From Methanothermobacter sp. (GTDB lineage Archaea; Methanobacteriota; Methanobacteria; Methanobacteriales; DSM-23052), in contig JASFYN010000003.1 in assembly GCA_030055615.1 (NCBI GenBank), positions 62,001 to 126,000 on the forward strand: DNA of 64,000 bases. The letters are read 5' to 3'. The notes under the pieces were generated by a model, which saw only the letters and a program-made list of their open reading frames with translations, did not search any database and was not told where the DNA came from. Positions 1-9,194 of the stretch are shown here, in pieces. A program made the position numbers and the translations under genes. Numbering within the stretch: position 1 is the first letter of the stretch; each line of letters starts with the position of its first letter.

Positions 1-369
1 CGAATCACCAGCATATAATCCAATGTTAACCTTCCTATCATTTATAATGGCTATATCCCCGCCATTATCGATTATACTATACCTCGAACCTTTATCCATA
101 AGATAGTAAAGTGATAATTCAGAGATGGTCCCTGCAACCGCAGCCATAGGACCCACACCCCCAATTAGGCCTGCTTTCAACATCATCTTAACTATAAGGG
201 GTCCTTCATCAATAGATAATGGTTCAAGGGATGTGAGAAAATAAGGTCTACGCCTTATATAATCTTCAAGGAGAAACCTCTCCTTTAATATGAAACCCGG
301 GAGGCCATGATCCTCTATGTCAGTGATTAATTTTATCCTTGTCTCCTTAATCCTTATATTCTCCTTCAT
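1..369 (-). CDS. UPF0280 family protein (ApbE-like), 3' end cut by window
   Basis: Reading the minus strand from the ATG at 369 gives an open frame of 123 codons to the window edge, so only the N-terminal part is present. It begins MKENIRIKETRIKL and contains a glycine-rich stretch (GLIGGVGPMAAVAGTISE) and an NGGDIAI motif. Both resemble the UPF0280 family, which is distantly related to the FMN transferase ApbE. The function in methanogens is not established. It is divergent from the PH-domain gene and shares its upstream region. Confidence 0.75.
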   Translation of the reverse strand, partial: MKENIRIKETRIKLITDIEDHGLPGFILKERFLLEDYIRRRPYFLTSLEPLSIDEGPLIVKMMLKAGLIGGVGPMAAVAGTISELSLYYLMDKGSRYSIIDNGGDIAIINDRKVNIGLYAGDS

Positions 370-416
370 CGAAAATACTATAATAGTTTCTAATTATTTA
401 TAATTTGGTGATTATT
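370..416. promoter_or_regulatory. divergent promoter region
   Basis: This AT-rich gap separates two divergent genes. On the plus strand ACTATAATA (378-386) lies about 31 bp before the ATG at 417, and GGTG (408-411) is a plausible ribosome site. On the minus strand an AATTATAAATAATT box (391-406) lies about 25-35 bp upstream of the ATG at 369. The boxes were assigned by eye from spacing and composition. Confidence 0.5.
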
Positions 417-1010
417 ATGAAACCTGGTGAAAAGATAATTTATAGTACTCACCCTCGCCTATTCCTTTATTCAAGTTCCATAATCTTAAACCTTATAGTA
501 GTTGTGATATTATTCTATATTCTGCCATTTGCCATGGAGGCCACTGCAAGACTTGAATATTCTATAGCATCTGCTGTTAGGTTGCCACTTGTCCAAATAG
601 TAACATGGATATTCCTAATCATTATATTAGCACTGATCATAAAGTCGATAATAGATCTCATATCCTGGAGGTTTACAAAGTACATTTTAACTGACCAGCG
701 AGTAATCATAGAAAAGGGCCTAATACACAAGGAAATGTCCTACATATACTATGATAAGATAGTGGATGTAGTATTCTCCCAGAGTCTATTAGAACGTTTA
801 GTATCCGCTGGGGATATTCAAATATTCGGAGGCCATGAACACACTCCTATAATTTTGAAAAATGTTCCTAACCCAGGGAGGATAGATAAGTTAATAAACC
901 AGTTAATTTCAGGAGATTATGAAATATCCAAGGTTGCGAGAGATGATAAGCCTCCAGGTGAGGGGTCAGTGATCAAAAGGCATTCAAATAAATTCAAAAG
1001 ATTAAGATAA
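417..1010 (+). CDS. membrane protein with PH-like (bPH2/YdbS) domain
   Basis: A protein of 197 residues with two strongly hydrophobic segments (about 20-42 and 60-83) and a following soluble half. The soluble half has the pattern of bacterial pleckstrin-homology domains of the YdbS type (TKYILTDQRVIIEKGLI, then a YYDKIVDVVFSQSLLERL block and a GDIQIFGG turn). The C-terminus is basic. I prefer the ATG at 417 to a TTG four codons upstream because GGTGA lies just before it. The function is unknown; the fold often occurs in membrane-anchored stress or envelope proteins. Confidence 0.75.
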   Translation: MKPGEKIIYSTHPRLFLYSSSIILNLIVVVILFYILPFAMEATARLEYSIASAVRLPLVQIVTWIFLIIILALIIKSIIDLISWRFTKYILTDQRVIIEKGLIHKEMSYIYYDKIVDVVFSQSLLERLVSAGDIQIFGGHEHTPIILKNVPNPGRIDKLINQLISGDYEISKVARDDKPPGEGSVIKRHSNKFKRLR

Positions 1011-1041
1011 TTTTTTTCTATTGAGCCAGTGGAGGATATAA

Positions 1042-2178
1042 ATGTGGGATTATGATGTCCTCGTGCTAGGAGCCGGTCCAATCGGATCCACCCTCGCAAG
1101 ACTTTTAGCAGAAAAGGACCTTAAAGTCGGATTGGTTGATAAGAAGAAGATAATAGGCTTACCACTTCAATGTGCAGGTTTAGTGTCTTGGAAGATAAAA
1201 AAAGTTAACATACTACCAGATGAGTTTATAATAAACAAGATAAAAGGCGCCATTATACATTCACCATCAAATCATATTCTGAAAATCTCCAAGGATGATG
1301 TGGAAGCATATGTAATTGACAGAATATCCTATGACCAGTACCTAGCAGAAGAAGCTGTCTCCAGTGGGGTTGAACTTTTAACAAACAGTAAAGTGACAGA
1401 AGTCGACTATAATCAAGGCAAAGTAACAATAAACGGGCGTGATATCCTTTCGGCTCCCATAATCGCCGATGCAATGGGATTCAAACCCGGCCAGAAAGGA
1501 TTCCGTGCAAAACAATACCTCATAGAATTCCAAGATACTATAATGGATCCAGAATTCCTCGATTTGAAGATTGACGCAGATATTAGTCCAGGTTTCCTCT
1601 GGAGGATACCCCTATCAGAGACAAGGGCGAGAATAGGCTTCTTTTCAGAATCTGGAAAACCTTGGGATTTCCTAGTTAAGTTCATAAAAAGTTTTTCACA
1701 CCACTTCAATATACTTGAAAGATACTCTGGTAACATACCAGCACCAGACCCCAATAAAAGATTATACAAGGGTAGATGCATCCTTATAGGGGATTCAGCA
1801 GCCCAAGTAAAACCAACCACTGGTGGGGGCTTACTATTAGGCTTCAAAGCGGCTGAAATAGCAGCTGAGACCATAGAAGAGGCCATAAACCATGAAGATC
1901 ATAATATACTCAGAAAATACCATGAGAGATACCATAAAATTTATGACAAAGAAATCAGAAATCAGCTCAGAATACAGAAAACCTTCAAACTCTTAGAAAA
2001 CGATGAAATAGACAATATAATCCTAAAAATAAAAGAAAAAAACCTCAAGGACATCATAATAGAATATGGTGACATGGACTATCAAACACCGTTAATACAA
2101 GAATTCCTAAAAAGAGGCCTCCTCACCTCACTGATACCCTCCTTCATCTGGAAGAAGGTGACAAGAATATGGAAATAG
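1042..2178 (+). CDS. geranylgeranyl reductase family flavoprotein
   Basis: FAD-dependent reductase of 378 residues. The N-terminal dinucleotide-binding site is GAGPIGSTLARLLAEKDL, followed by an acidic strand end (VDKK). A second flavin-contact motif GDSAAQVKPTTGGGLLLG lies near residue 250. This arrangement is typical of archaeal digeranylgeranylglycerophospholipid reductases, which saturate the isoprenoid chains of ether lipids. Related family members reduce other polyprenyl substrates, so the exact substrate is inferred. The GGAGG at 1030-1034 supports the start. The next gene overlaps its 3' end by 10 bp. Confidence 0.8.
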   Translation: MWDYDVLVLGAGPIGSTLARLLAEKDLKVGLVDKKKIIGLPLQCAGLVSWKIKKVNILPDEFIINKIKGAIIHSPSNHILKISKDDVEAYVIDRISYDQYLAEEAVSSGVELLTNSKVTEVDYNQGKVTINGRDILSAPIIADAMGFKPGQKGFRAKQYLIEFQDTIMDPEFLDLKIDADISPGFLWRIPLSETRARIGFFSESGKPWDFLVKFIKSFSHHFNILERYSGNIPAPDPNKRLYKGRCILIGDSAAQVKPTTGGGLLLGFKAAEIAAETIEEAINHEDHNILRKYHERYHKIYDKEIRNQLRIQKTFKLLENDEIDNIILKIKEKNLKDIIIEYGDMDYQTPLIQEFLKRGLLTSLIPSFIWKKVTRIWK

Positions 2179-3203
2179 CCATGATACTATCAGGAGAACA
2201 CAAAACACTACCTCCAAGTGAAGTCAAGAGCTTACTAGAAGCAGAAAATACAAAATACAAGATAAAATATCACAGAGACAAATTAATGATCCTCGAAATC
2301 CAAGCAGATAAAATCCCCAACCTATCTAGGCTAGCCTATACCCATGAAATATCCCAAGTCATATCTAAGACCACACTCACCAAATTTGAGAACACGATAA
2401 GATCCATACAATGGGAGAAACTGATAGAGGACAACTTCGCAGTCAGAGCAAAGAAAATAGAAAAGGCACCCATAGATTCACCAATAATAGAAAAAAAGAC
2501 AGGCACAATTATAAAAAAGGGCTTCCCACACCTACAAGTAAACCTAGAAAACCCAAAAACACTAATCCGCCTGATCATAGAAAAGGATAAAATATTTATC
2601 ACAAAAAGACTCTATAAAATCGACAAGAAACACTTCAACATTGCAAAGCCCCATAAAAGACCATTCTTTTATCCTGGCTCCATGAGCCCAAAACTTGCCA
2701 GGTGCATGGTCAACCTTTCAGGTGTCCGAAAAGGGGAAAGACTACTTGACCCCTTCTGCGGGACAGGGGGCATACTCATAGAAGCAGGCATAGTAGGTGC
2801 AAAGGTTATAGGTGCCGATATAGACCCCAAAATGATTAAAGGGACTGAAAAAAACCTCAAATATTATGGTATAAGAGACTATGAGCTTATAATGGCCGAT
2901 GCCAGAAGTCTTAAACTTGAAAAACCAGTGAAGGCCATTGTAACAGACCCACCCTATGGAATATCCGCATCCACCCGTGGAGAAAAACAAGAAAGACTTT
3001 ATAAGGAATTCCTCAAAACAGCAAAATACAACCTACAAGAAGATGGTAGAATATGCATAGCAACACCACATTACCTCCAACTAGAAAATATAACAGATGA
3101 ATTCAAAATAAAAGAAAAACATGCTGTAAGAATGCATAAAAGCCTCACTAGGATAATATATACACTAGAAAAAGATTCTGGGGGTTCATATCATTGCAAG
3201 TGA
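2169..3203 (+). CDS. tRNA (guanine(10)-N2)-methyltransferase, THUMP family
   Basis: 344 residues: an N-terminal THUMP-type RNA-binding region (about 1-160) followed by a class I SAM-dependent methyltransferase domain. The SAM motif is [14 protein letters not shown] and the catalytic motif is DPPYGIS, both typical of N2-guanine methylases. The order and length match archaeal Trm-G10 (Trm11-like) enzymes that make m2G/m2,2G at tRNA position 10. It overlaps the reductase gene upstream by 10 bp and cimA downstream by 10 bp, so it is probably co-transcribed. The GGTGA at about 2156 supports the ATG at 2169. Confidence 0.82.
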   Translation: MEIAMILSGEHKTLPPSEVKSLLEAENTKYKIKYHRDKLMILEIQADKIPNLSRLAYTHEISQVISKTTLTKFENTIRSIQWEKLIEDNFAVRAKKIEKAPIDSPIIEKKTGTIIKKGFPHLQVNLENPKTLIRLIIEKDKIFITKRLYKIDKKHFNIAKPHKRPFFYPGSMSPKLARCMVNLSGVRKGERLLDPFCGTGGILIEAGIVGAKVIGADIDPKMIKGTEKNLKYYGIRDYELIMADARSLKLEKPVKAIVTDPPYGISASTRGEKQERLYKEFLKTAKYNLQEDGRICIATPHYLQLENITDEFKIKEKHAVRMHKSLTRIIYTLEKDSGGSYHCK

Positions 3204-4678
3204 AAATATTAGATACAACACTCAGAGACGGTGAACAGACACCAGGAGTTTCATTAACACCAGAAGAGAAACTTAGAATAGCATTAAGATTAGACGATCT
3301 CGGTGTTGACATAATCGAAGCAGGATCAGCCATAACATCCGAAGGCGAAAGGAAAGCCATTAAAAAGATCGTAAAAGAAGGATTAAACGCTGAGATATGT
3401 AGCTTTGCACGTGCCGTAAAATTGGATATTGATAAGGCACTAGAATGTGATGTTGACAGCATACACCTAGTAGTCCCAACATCCAAATTACACATTAAAA
3501 ATAAACTCCAAAAACCCCCAAGCCAAGTAAAAGAAAACGCAATAGAATCTGTAGAATATGCTAAAGATCATGGATTAATTGTAGAATTCTCAGCTGAGGA
3601 CGCCACGAGAAGTAACATGCAATTCCTAAAAGAAATATTAGAAGAGAGTATAAGTGCAGGGGCTGATAGAATCTGTGCATGCGACACTGTAGGAATCCTA
3701 ACACCCGAAAGAGCCTACGAATTCTATGGCGAACTTTCAAAACTCAAAGCACCATTAAGCGTGCACTGTCACAACGATTTCGGACTTGCAGTCGCAAATT
3801 CACTTATGGGCCTAAAGGCTGGTGCAAGTGAAGTGCACGCAACCATAAATGGTATAGGTGAAAGAGCAGGTAACGCAGCCCTCGAAGAAATTGTAGTAGC
3901 CCTCTATTCACTTTATGACGTTAAAACCAACATTAATACAAAAATGTTATATGAAACCTCCAAGATGGTTGCCAGACTCACAGGAGTATACATCCAACCT
4001 AACAAGGCTATTGTCGGCGAAAATGCATTCGCCCACGAATCAGGCATACACGTCGATGGCATCCTCAAAAAAGCCGAAACATATGAACCCATAACACCCG
4101 AACTTGTGGGTCGTAAGAGAAGATTTGTAATGGGCAAACATATTGGAACCAGTGCATTAAAAGAAAAGTTAGAAGAATTCGATTTTAAAGTTGATGAAAA
4201 GCAGTTCAAACAAATATTTAAGAGAGTTAAAAGCCTAGGTGACATGGGGAAATGTGTAACAGATGTGGACCTCCAGGCAATAGCAGAAGACGTGCTAGGC
4301 ATAGTTGAAGATAAAATGGTGAACCTTGAAGAGCTTACAGTAGTATCAGGTAACAAAGTGACGCCAACAGCATCAGTAAAACTAAGGATAAATGAAAAAG
4401 AGATCCTAGAGGCTGGTATAGGTGTGGGACCTGTTGACGCTGCCATAGTGGCCATAAAGAAGAGTTTAGAGGACTTCGCGGATATAAAATTGGAGGAATA
4501 CCACGTAGATGCTATAACAGGGGGTACCGACGCTCTAATCGACGTGATAATAAAGCTCAGATACAAGGACAAGATAATAAGTGCAAGAAGCACACAACCA
4601 GATATTATAATGGCCAGTGTAGAAGCATTCATAAGTGGAGTTAACCGATTACTAGCAAACGAAAAAAAGGAGACATGA
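3194..4678 (+). CDS. cimA: (R)-citramalate synthase / isopropylmalate synthase family
   Basis: 494 residues of the DRE-TIM acyltransferase family. The N-terminal [13 protein letters not shown] signature, the [13 protein letters not shown] metal-binding motif and the [13 protein letters not shown] motif are all present, as is a C-terminal LeuA-type regulatory domain from about residue 370. In methanogens this group condenses pyruvate and acetyl-CoA to citramalate for isoleucine synthesis; some paralogues are isopropylmalate or homocitrate synthases. The TTG at 3194 is chosen because GGGGGTT lies eight bases upstream. The stop overlaps the next start as ATGA. Confidence 0.82.
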   Translation: MQVKILDTTLRDGEQTPGVSLTPEEKLRIALRLDDLGVDIIEAGSAITSEGERKAIKKIVKEGLNAEICSFARAVKLDIDKALECDVDSIHLVVPTSKLHIKNKLQKPPSQVKENAIESVEYAKDHGLIVEFSAEDATRSNMQFLKEILEESISAGADRICACDTVGILTPERAYEFYGELSKLKAPLSVHCHNDFGLAVANSLMGLKAGASEVHATINGIGERAGNAALEEIVVALYSLYDVKTNINTKMLYETSKMVARLTGVYIQPNKAIVGENAFAHESGIHVDGILKKAETYEPITPELVGRKRRFVMGKHIGTSALKEKLEEFDFKVDEKQFKQIFKRVKSLGDMGKCVTDVDLQAIAEDVLGIVEDKMVNLEELTVVSGNKVTPTASVKLRINEKEILEAGIGVGPVDAAIVAIKKSLEDFADIKLEEYHVDAITGGTDALIDVIIKLRYKDKIISARSTQPDIIMASVEAFISGVNRLLANEKKET

Positions 4679-5142
4679 AAATAAAAATCCTAGGATTTAA
4701 GGGCGAAATAAGGGATATAAATGAAACCCTAACTATTTTAGAAGACGATGGTATCATACAATTAATGGATGCCAGGGCAGTAGCTGGTAAAGAGCATGTT
4801 TTACACGCCACAGCACATGCAATCAAGGCATTTAAGAGGGGAGAGAACATAGCAAATGACATAGGCTTGGAAATATGCTTAAGGACGGCAGCCACAAGAC
4901 AAATAAACAAAGCCCTCGAAATGGTGGGCCTCAAAGAGGGGCCAATGGAAATATGCGCAGTCCTCATAGATTCTGATAAGTTAGATATATTATCAAAGAT
5001 GTTCAAGCGAGACGACAGCGTCCTCGAACCAGATAAAGAGTACCTTAAAAAACTTTATAATCTTACAGAGAATGAAATAGAACTTGTAGGTGTTACAGGT
5101 GCTCTTATGGAGCGCACAACCCTCCTCATCCTCGAATCATAG
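4675..5142 (+). CDS. cgi121: KEOPS complex subunit Cgi121-like
   Basis: 155 residues. The central pattern [20 protein letters not shown] followed by [18 protein letters not shown] matches archaeal Cgi121, the KEOPS subunit that recruits tRNA for t6A modification by Kae1. Other KEOPS genes are not in the window. The start lies inside the cimA stop (ATGA overlap), so translation is probably coupled. The 3' end overlaps the convergent PLP-enzyme gene by 17 bp. Confidence 0.78.
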   Translation: MKIKILGFKGEIRDINETLTILEDDGIIQLMDARAVAGKEHVLHATAHAIKAFKRGENIANDIGLEICLRTAATRQINKALEMVGLKEGPMEICAVLIDSDKLDILSKMFKRDDSVLEPDKEYLKKLYNLTENEIELVGVTGALMERTTLLILES

Positions 5143-6091
5143 ATTCTATACAACCTATCAGATCATTAAGGTTATCTTTTGTGATTGATTCAACTTCTAA
5201 ATTTTTTATTTCTACTGCCACGGCCTTCTTCTTCAACCGATCGTAACTAGGGCAGACAGTTAAAATATTTCCACCATCCACTTTTATAATTTTACGGAGT
5301 TTTCTAGCATACCCAACAGGATCCTCTGTAGGTATTATTACATTCACTCCCCTTCTTTTTGGATGATATACTCTTTCTAGCCTATTTTTAAGATATTCAG
5401 TGGCTTCAAGGAGTTTTTTAAGCGTTTGAGGTGCCTTTTTAAGTTCTTCGTTTATTGCTGCCGGTAGATAAGGGTCAACTTTCAAAATCCTTAAGATTAG
5501 ACTATCCTTGAATATTTTCCAGTTAGAGGTTGCTATGAAGCCCCCACCACCAGCATTCACTATCTTAGGAGATCCTGTTGATGCTATTATAACATCATTA
5601 TGCTCACTATTACATAGACGGCCAAGAGGGTCACCTATGCTCCCTGAAGCGTCTTCTACGAGAATCACACCATTCTCAGAGCATACATCATAAATTTCTT
5701 TAACCGGCTGTTCAGCTGTATAACCGGCGAAACTCGTTAAAAAGAGTGCTGCAGGCCTATTTTCCTTGATTGCGTTTTCGAGTTCTCCGGGTTCTATGAT
5801 GCCCAATCGAGTTTTTAACGTTATTGTTTTTTTACCGAGGAACTTGGGGATTTGTTTGAAGCCTCTCCAACCACCTTCATCTGGTATGAGAAAAGGTGGT
5901 GGTAGATTGCTCATAACGGCTAATAAAGCGGCGTTCCCACTGTTCACGATCTTAACAATATTATGTCCGGTCAATTCAGATATTCTATTTTCAACTTCTT
6001 TTAAGACCCTGTTTGCTTTGGATGGTTCCATCGCGGCTCTGCAGAGAGCTCTTCTCGCAGCCTTTGATGGTCTTCTAAATTTGAGGTTCAA
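5126..6091 (-). CDS. PLP-dependent enzyme, aspartate-aminotransferase fold
   Basis: 321 residues of a fold type I PLP enzyme similar to DegT/cysteine-desulfurase-like proteins. The glycine/asparagine cofactor pocket is IVNSGNAALLAVM, the PLP aspartate is in VILVEDASGSIGD, and the Schiff-base lysine is probably in STGSPKIVNAGGGGF. It is shorter than classical aminotransferases (about 380-400). The substrate is unknown. It starts inside the end of the upstream Nre gene (17 bp overlap), suggesting one transcript. Confidence 0.65.
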   Translation of the reverse strand: MNLKFRRPSKAARRALCRAAMEPSKANRVLKEVENRISELTGHNIVKIVNSGNAALLAVMSNLPPPFLIPDEGGWRGFKQIPKFLGKKTITLKTRLGIIEPGELENAIKENRPAALFLTSFAGYTAEQPVKEIYDVCSENGVILVEDASGSIGDPLGRLCNSEHNDVIIASTGSPKIVNAGGGGFIATSNWKIFKDSLILRILKVDPYLPAAINEELKKAPQTLKKLLEATEYLKNRLERVYHPKRRGVNVIIPTEDPVGYARKLRKIIKVDGGNILTVCPSYDRLKKKAVAVEIKNLEVESITKDNLNDLIGCIESMIRG

Positions 6092-7277
6092 AGTCTTTTT
6101 TTCCTCCTTTATTTTTTTGAGTGAACTCTTCTAGGCTTGTCTGCCTGTCAGTTTCCTTGAGGAGATGGCTTTCCCTTATATACTCTCCCAGTTCGAGTCT
6201 TAAACGCCATCCAACATACTTTAACACGCCCTTAAGGGTGTTAAATTCTATTGGGGGTTGCTTCATGGCATTTTTCACATTCTCGCGTACATTGAACACT
6301 CCCAATGGGACGTACCCTTTGTATGCTTCCCTTAATACTATTGCACCAGCTTGTCTTTCTTCACGGTTAAGAGCGTCAAGCACAGCCATCTTCGAACTGT
6401 AATAACAGCCCCCAACCCTAGAATATTCCTTTTTCGAATCTCCAATTTCATGATCAGAGAACATAAGCTTTTCCGATCCTAGGACACCTAAGAAAACTTC
6501 TATCCACTCATATTGCCATCTTGTAGGTGTTAATATTATAATATACCTATTTTTAAAACTTTCAAATTCATAAACCCGGTAGGAATCGATAATCTCATAA
6601 TTTTGGATTCTCCTGAGGAGTCTGTCTGCTATTATGCTGTCACAAGCTGTTATGGACCAACGGGTGGGTACAAGCTTGCGCCTCCTTTCAATACCAAAAG
6701 CCCCAACTGATAATCCCTTCTGTATGGAAGAGAATGGCACTCCCATCTTATATAACTCGTAGATTGCATCAGATGCTTTAAGGTCAGTATCATAATAGGC
6801 CTTTTCAAGATGACGATCCCATCTCACATTATCGGCCTGGAAGTATTCTATTGGTGCGCTAGGCCCATGTGGTGGATTTTCATCACCGAAAAATTGCACT
6901 CCACGTGGTTTATGTGAAAATAGCACTTCACTGTCAACAGGGGATTTGGCGAGTGTTATCTCTTGAAGTTTTTCCACCAATCTGTCATCAAAGTCTTTCA
7001 CATGGACTCTTTGCTTTCCCCTTACAAGGTTGAGACGATATCCTATGATATCCTGGATACTTTTACCCTTTGGTATCCACTCCTCTGGCAGATCCATAAG
7101 ATGAACATCATCACCATTGGAGGTTACAAGAGGTCCTGCATAAACTTTTGGATAATTATAACTTCCAATAAAAACTGATGGGGGTGTGGATCCCTCCATT
7201 TCCTTCTCAAAATTTGATGACCTCAATTTAATGTTCTTTGTAAGCTTTTCAAGGTATAAGTACTTTGATTTTATCAT
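6075..7277 (-). CDS. Nre family DNA repair protein with C-terminal PCNA-interacting motif
   Basis: About 400 residues resembling archaeal NreA/NreB (DUF650/DUF651). It has the GPLVTSNGDDVHLMDLPEEW region and the GRRRKLVPTRWSITACDS block. In this family the protein acts with PCNA in repair of DNA damage. The C-terminus carries QTSLEEFTQ, a good archaeal PIP box. The N-terminal cysteine zinc motif seen in many NreA proteins is absent. The start is uncertain: ATG 7277 is preferred over ATG 7316, because a TATA-like CTATAAAA lies between them and only a divergent gene lies beyond. Confidence 0.75.
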   Translation of the reverse strand: MIKSKYLYLEKLTKNIKLRSSNFEKEMEGSTPPSVFIGSYNYPKVYAGPLVTSNGDDVHLMDLPEEWIPKGKSIQDIIGYRLNLVRGKQRVHVKDFDDRLVEKLQEITLAKSPVDSEVLFSHKPRGVQFFGDENPPHGPSAPIEYFQADNVRWDRHLEKAYYDTDLKASDAIYELYKMGVPFSSIQKGLSVGAFGIERRRKLVPTRWSITACDSIIADRLLRRIQNYEIIDSYRVYEFESFKNRYIIILTPTRWQYEWIEVFLGVLGSEKLMFSDHEIGDSKKEYSRVGGCYYSSKMAVLDALNREERQAGAIVLREAYKGYVPLGVFNVRENVKNAMKQPPIEFNTLKGVLKYVGWRLRLELGEYIRESHLLKETDRQTSLEEFTQKNKGGKKDFEPQI

Positions 7278-7319
7278 TAGAAAAATTTTATAGAAACCTT
7301 GTCCTAATATAATCATCGT

Positions 7320-7757
7320 ATGAAGTCCACTAAAGAGACTATAATAGAGAAGGTGCGGGAGAAACTTAAACCTGCTTTATCCATTGAAGAGATACTAGAA
7401 TTACTTTCAAATATACCATACTTTGATTGGGTTGGGATATACATTCTAGAGGGCGATGAACTCATATTAGGCCCATATAAGGGTCCCGCCACGCCACATC
7501 TCAAGATACCATTAGATATGGGGGTTTGTGGGAGAGTTGCGAGGACTGGTAGGACATCTATTGTTGATGATGTCCTTTCGGATGATGATTATCTTCAATG
7601 TAATGAAAATGTTAAATCTGAGATAGCTGTACCTATAAAAAAGGATGATAGGATCCTTGGAGTTCTTGATGTTGACAGTAACAAGCCGGCTGCCTTTGAT
7701 GAACTTGATAGGAACTTGCTTGAAGAGGTTGCATTAATAGTCTCAAGGCTCCTCTAA
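7320..7757 (+). CDS. GAF-domain free-methionine-(R)-sulfoxide reductase-like protein
   Basis: 145 residues forming a single GAF domain. The motifs GVCGRVARTG and YLQCNENVKSEIAVPI place two cysteines where fRMsr enzymes have their catalytic and resolving cysteines. The closing VLDVDSNKPAAFDELDR is also typical. The third cysteine of the E. coli enzyme (in a GKPAC context) is replaced here (GPATPHLKI). The likely role is reduction of free methionine sulfoxide after oxidative stress. It is divergent from the Nre gene with a short shared promoter. Confidence 0.72.
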   Translation: MKSTKETIIEKVREKLKPALSIEEILELLSNIPYFDWVGIYILEGDELILGPYKGPATPHLKIPLDMGVCGRVARTGRTSIVDDVLSDDDYLQCNENVKSEIAVPIKKDDRILGVLDVDSNKPAAFDELDRNLLEEVALIVSRLL

Positions 7758-7767
7758 TTTGGAGGTT

Positions 7768-8136
7768 TTAACCTTTGAGGACTATTATGTCTGGGCGTGA
7801 GACTATACTTCCAAGTTCTCTTTTGCATCTTCCACAGAATCTTCTGGCGGTTATGCCAACTACCATATAACTTCCTGGGAAGTTCCTCGCATATATCATG
7901 TCCACTTTAAGGCCCAACTTTCCGAGGACATCCTTTAAGGTTTTTGTTATTTTCTTGTGGAATACTTCTGCTTCTTCTGTTTCAAGGCCTCTGAGGTCTG
8001 CGAGCAATCCTCTGCAACCACATGCCATGTTAAATATTTTAACCTCGGGGACAAATATTGCCCTCCCACTCAAATCCTGGAGTGTGTCTTCAATTCTATC
8101 TCGCGCATAGGACAGCTCCTTCAAAGTTTTGTTCAT
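7768..8136 (-). CDS. small four-cysteine protein, conserved hypothetical
   Basis: 122 residues of unknown function. Two cysteine pairs, C39/C41 (ACGCRG) and C101/C104 (RFCGRCKRE), could bind zinc or an iron-sulfur cluster. Its start overlaps the stop of the U32 peptidase gene as TAATG, so the two are translationally coupled and probably act together. No signal peptide or membrane segment is visible. Confidence 0.6.
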   Translation of the reverse strand: MNKTLKELSYARDRIEDTLQDLSGRAIFVPEVKIFNMACGCRGLLADLRGLETEEAEVFHKKITKTLKDVLGKLGLKVDMIYARNFPGSYMVVGITARRFCGRCKRELGSIVSRPDIIVLKG

Positions 8137-9131
8137 TATAAATCCCTTCTCTTAAGGATTAATTCCTCTGCGAGGTTTTCACAAAAATTACATTTATGGC
8201 ATAATTTTTTGCAAGTTTTCCATTGTCTTATGGCACCCTCAAGTTTCTCATTTGGTATGTAGAAGTGATCCCTTAATTCGTTTGGACAATCCAACAATTC
8301 TAAGAGGTTGCCATTGTGATGTCCTTGGATGTAACTTTTCATGGTATCTATTATCCATTGTGTGGTGTTTGCTCTTCCCGAAATTTTTATCATGTCGATG
8401 CCTATCTTCTCATATTCAGGGATATCTTCTGGTCTTATCCAAGGTGACCTTATTATGAGGGTAGGTTCTCTGACCCGCAGTGAAATACACTTTTCAAAAT
8501 AATAGTCTCCCATGATGGCAATTTGGGGTGAAGCAGTAATATGTGAGAATAAGTTGAAGTGTGAGTAACGGAATGGGCACTTGTAGAGGCATGCTTCATT
8601 GGCTATGAGTTTGAGTTTACAATCTGTAGCTTCTCTTATAGCCTCTAATAAGTTGAAGTGTCTGTTTATGTTCGTGTCAACTGTTATCTCATCAGCTCCT
8701 AAATCTTCGAAGAATTTGGCCCTTTGGGGTGAATCTACGTGGGCTATGCATGATACCCCAACTTTTAGACCTTGTAAGTCCTTTGATATCATCTCCACCA
8801 AGTAAGGGTCTGAGACTATGACCATGTCCACGTTTATTGTCTCTAATTCTTCTAAGTACTTTCTGAATATGTTATAACCATTGGAAGTTAAATGTTGTCC
8901 TGATAGGCAGGAAGAGTTTAATATAAGTTTGAATTTGATGTTGTGTCGATGCGCATAGGATACTTGCCTTCCAATATCTTCTAGTAAAGGTGAATGTAGT
9001 GTTGCCCGGCCACTGCCCATGTACTCAGATGGGCCTGCCATGTAAACCTCGTCTATGCTTCCTTTCAATTCTTTTATGATCTGTTTGAGGGATTCTGTGT
9101 CTCCTGGTAGTGGGGTGCTAAACTCCATCAT
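8136..9131 (-). CDS. peptidase U32 family protein with cysteine cluster
   Basis: 331 residues of a TIM-barrel U32 protein. Family signatures seen are EVYMAGPSEYMGSGRA near the N-terminus and NEACLYKCPFRYSH in the middle, plus further cysteines at the C-terminus (CKKLCHKCNFC). The mid-protein cysteines resemble those that bind a 4Fe-4S cluster in UbiU/UbiV and tRNA hydroxylase TrhP. That similarity makes an RNA- or cofactor-modifying role more likely than proteolysis. The substrate is unknown. The start may be the first or second of two adjacent ATGs. Confidence 0.72.
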   Translation of the reverse strand: MMEFSTPLPGDTESLKQIIKELKGSIDEVYMAGPSEYMGSGRATLHSPLLEDIGRQVSYAHRHNIKFKLILNSSCLSGQHLTSNGYNIFRKYLEELETINVDMVIVSDPYLVEMISKDLQGLKVGVSCIAHVDSPQRAKFFEDLGADEITVDTNINRHFNLLEAIREATDCKLKLIANEACLYKCPFRYSHFNLFSHITASPQIAIMGDYYFEKCISLRVREPTLIIRSPWIRPEDIPEYEKIGIDMIKISGRANTTQWIIDTMKSYIQGHHNGNLLELLDCPNELRDHFYIPNEKLEGAIRQWKTCKKLCHKCNFCENLAEELILKRRDL

Positions 9132-9175
9132 TGATTATCATATGTTACCATCATAAATATAATAATTATGATAAT

Positions 9176-9182
9176 AAAAAAA
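9176..9182 (-). terminator. T-run terminator after guaAB
   Basis: On the minus strand, about 12 bases after the guaAB stop codon, there is a run of seven T. This fits the U-rich termination signals of euryarchaea. A TATA-like ATTATATTTATG (9153-9165, minus strand) follows and probably serves the U32 gene starting at 9131. Confidence 0.45.
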
Positions 9183-9194
9183 GGAGAGTTATTA

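Noticed and set aside
3913-4632. 239-codon minus-strand open frame
   Set aside because: It lies wholly inside cimA in antisense; the translated sequence is Ser/Thr/Leu-rich with no family features, typical of a shadow frame.
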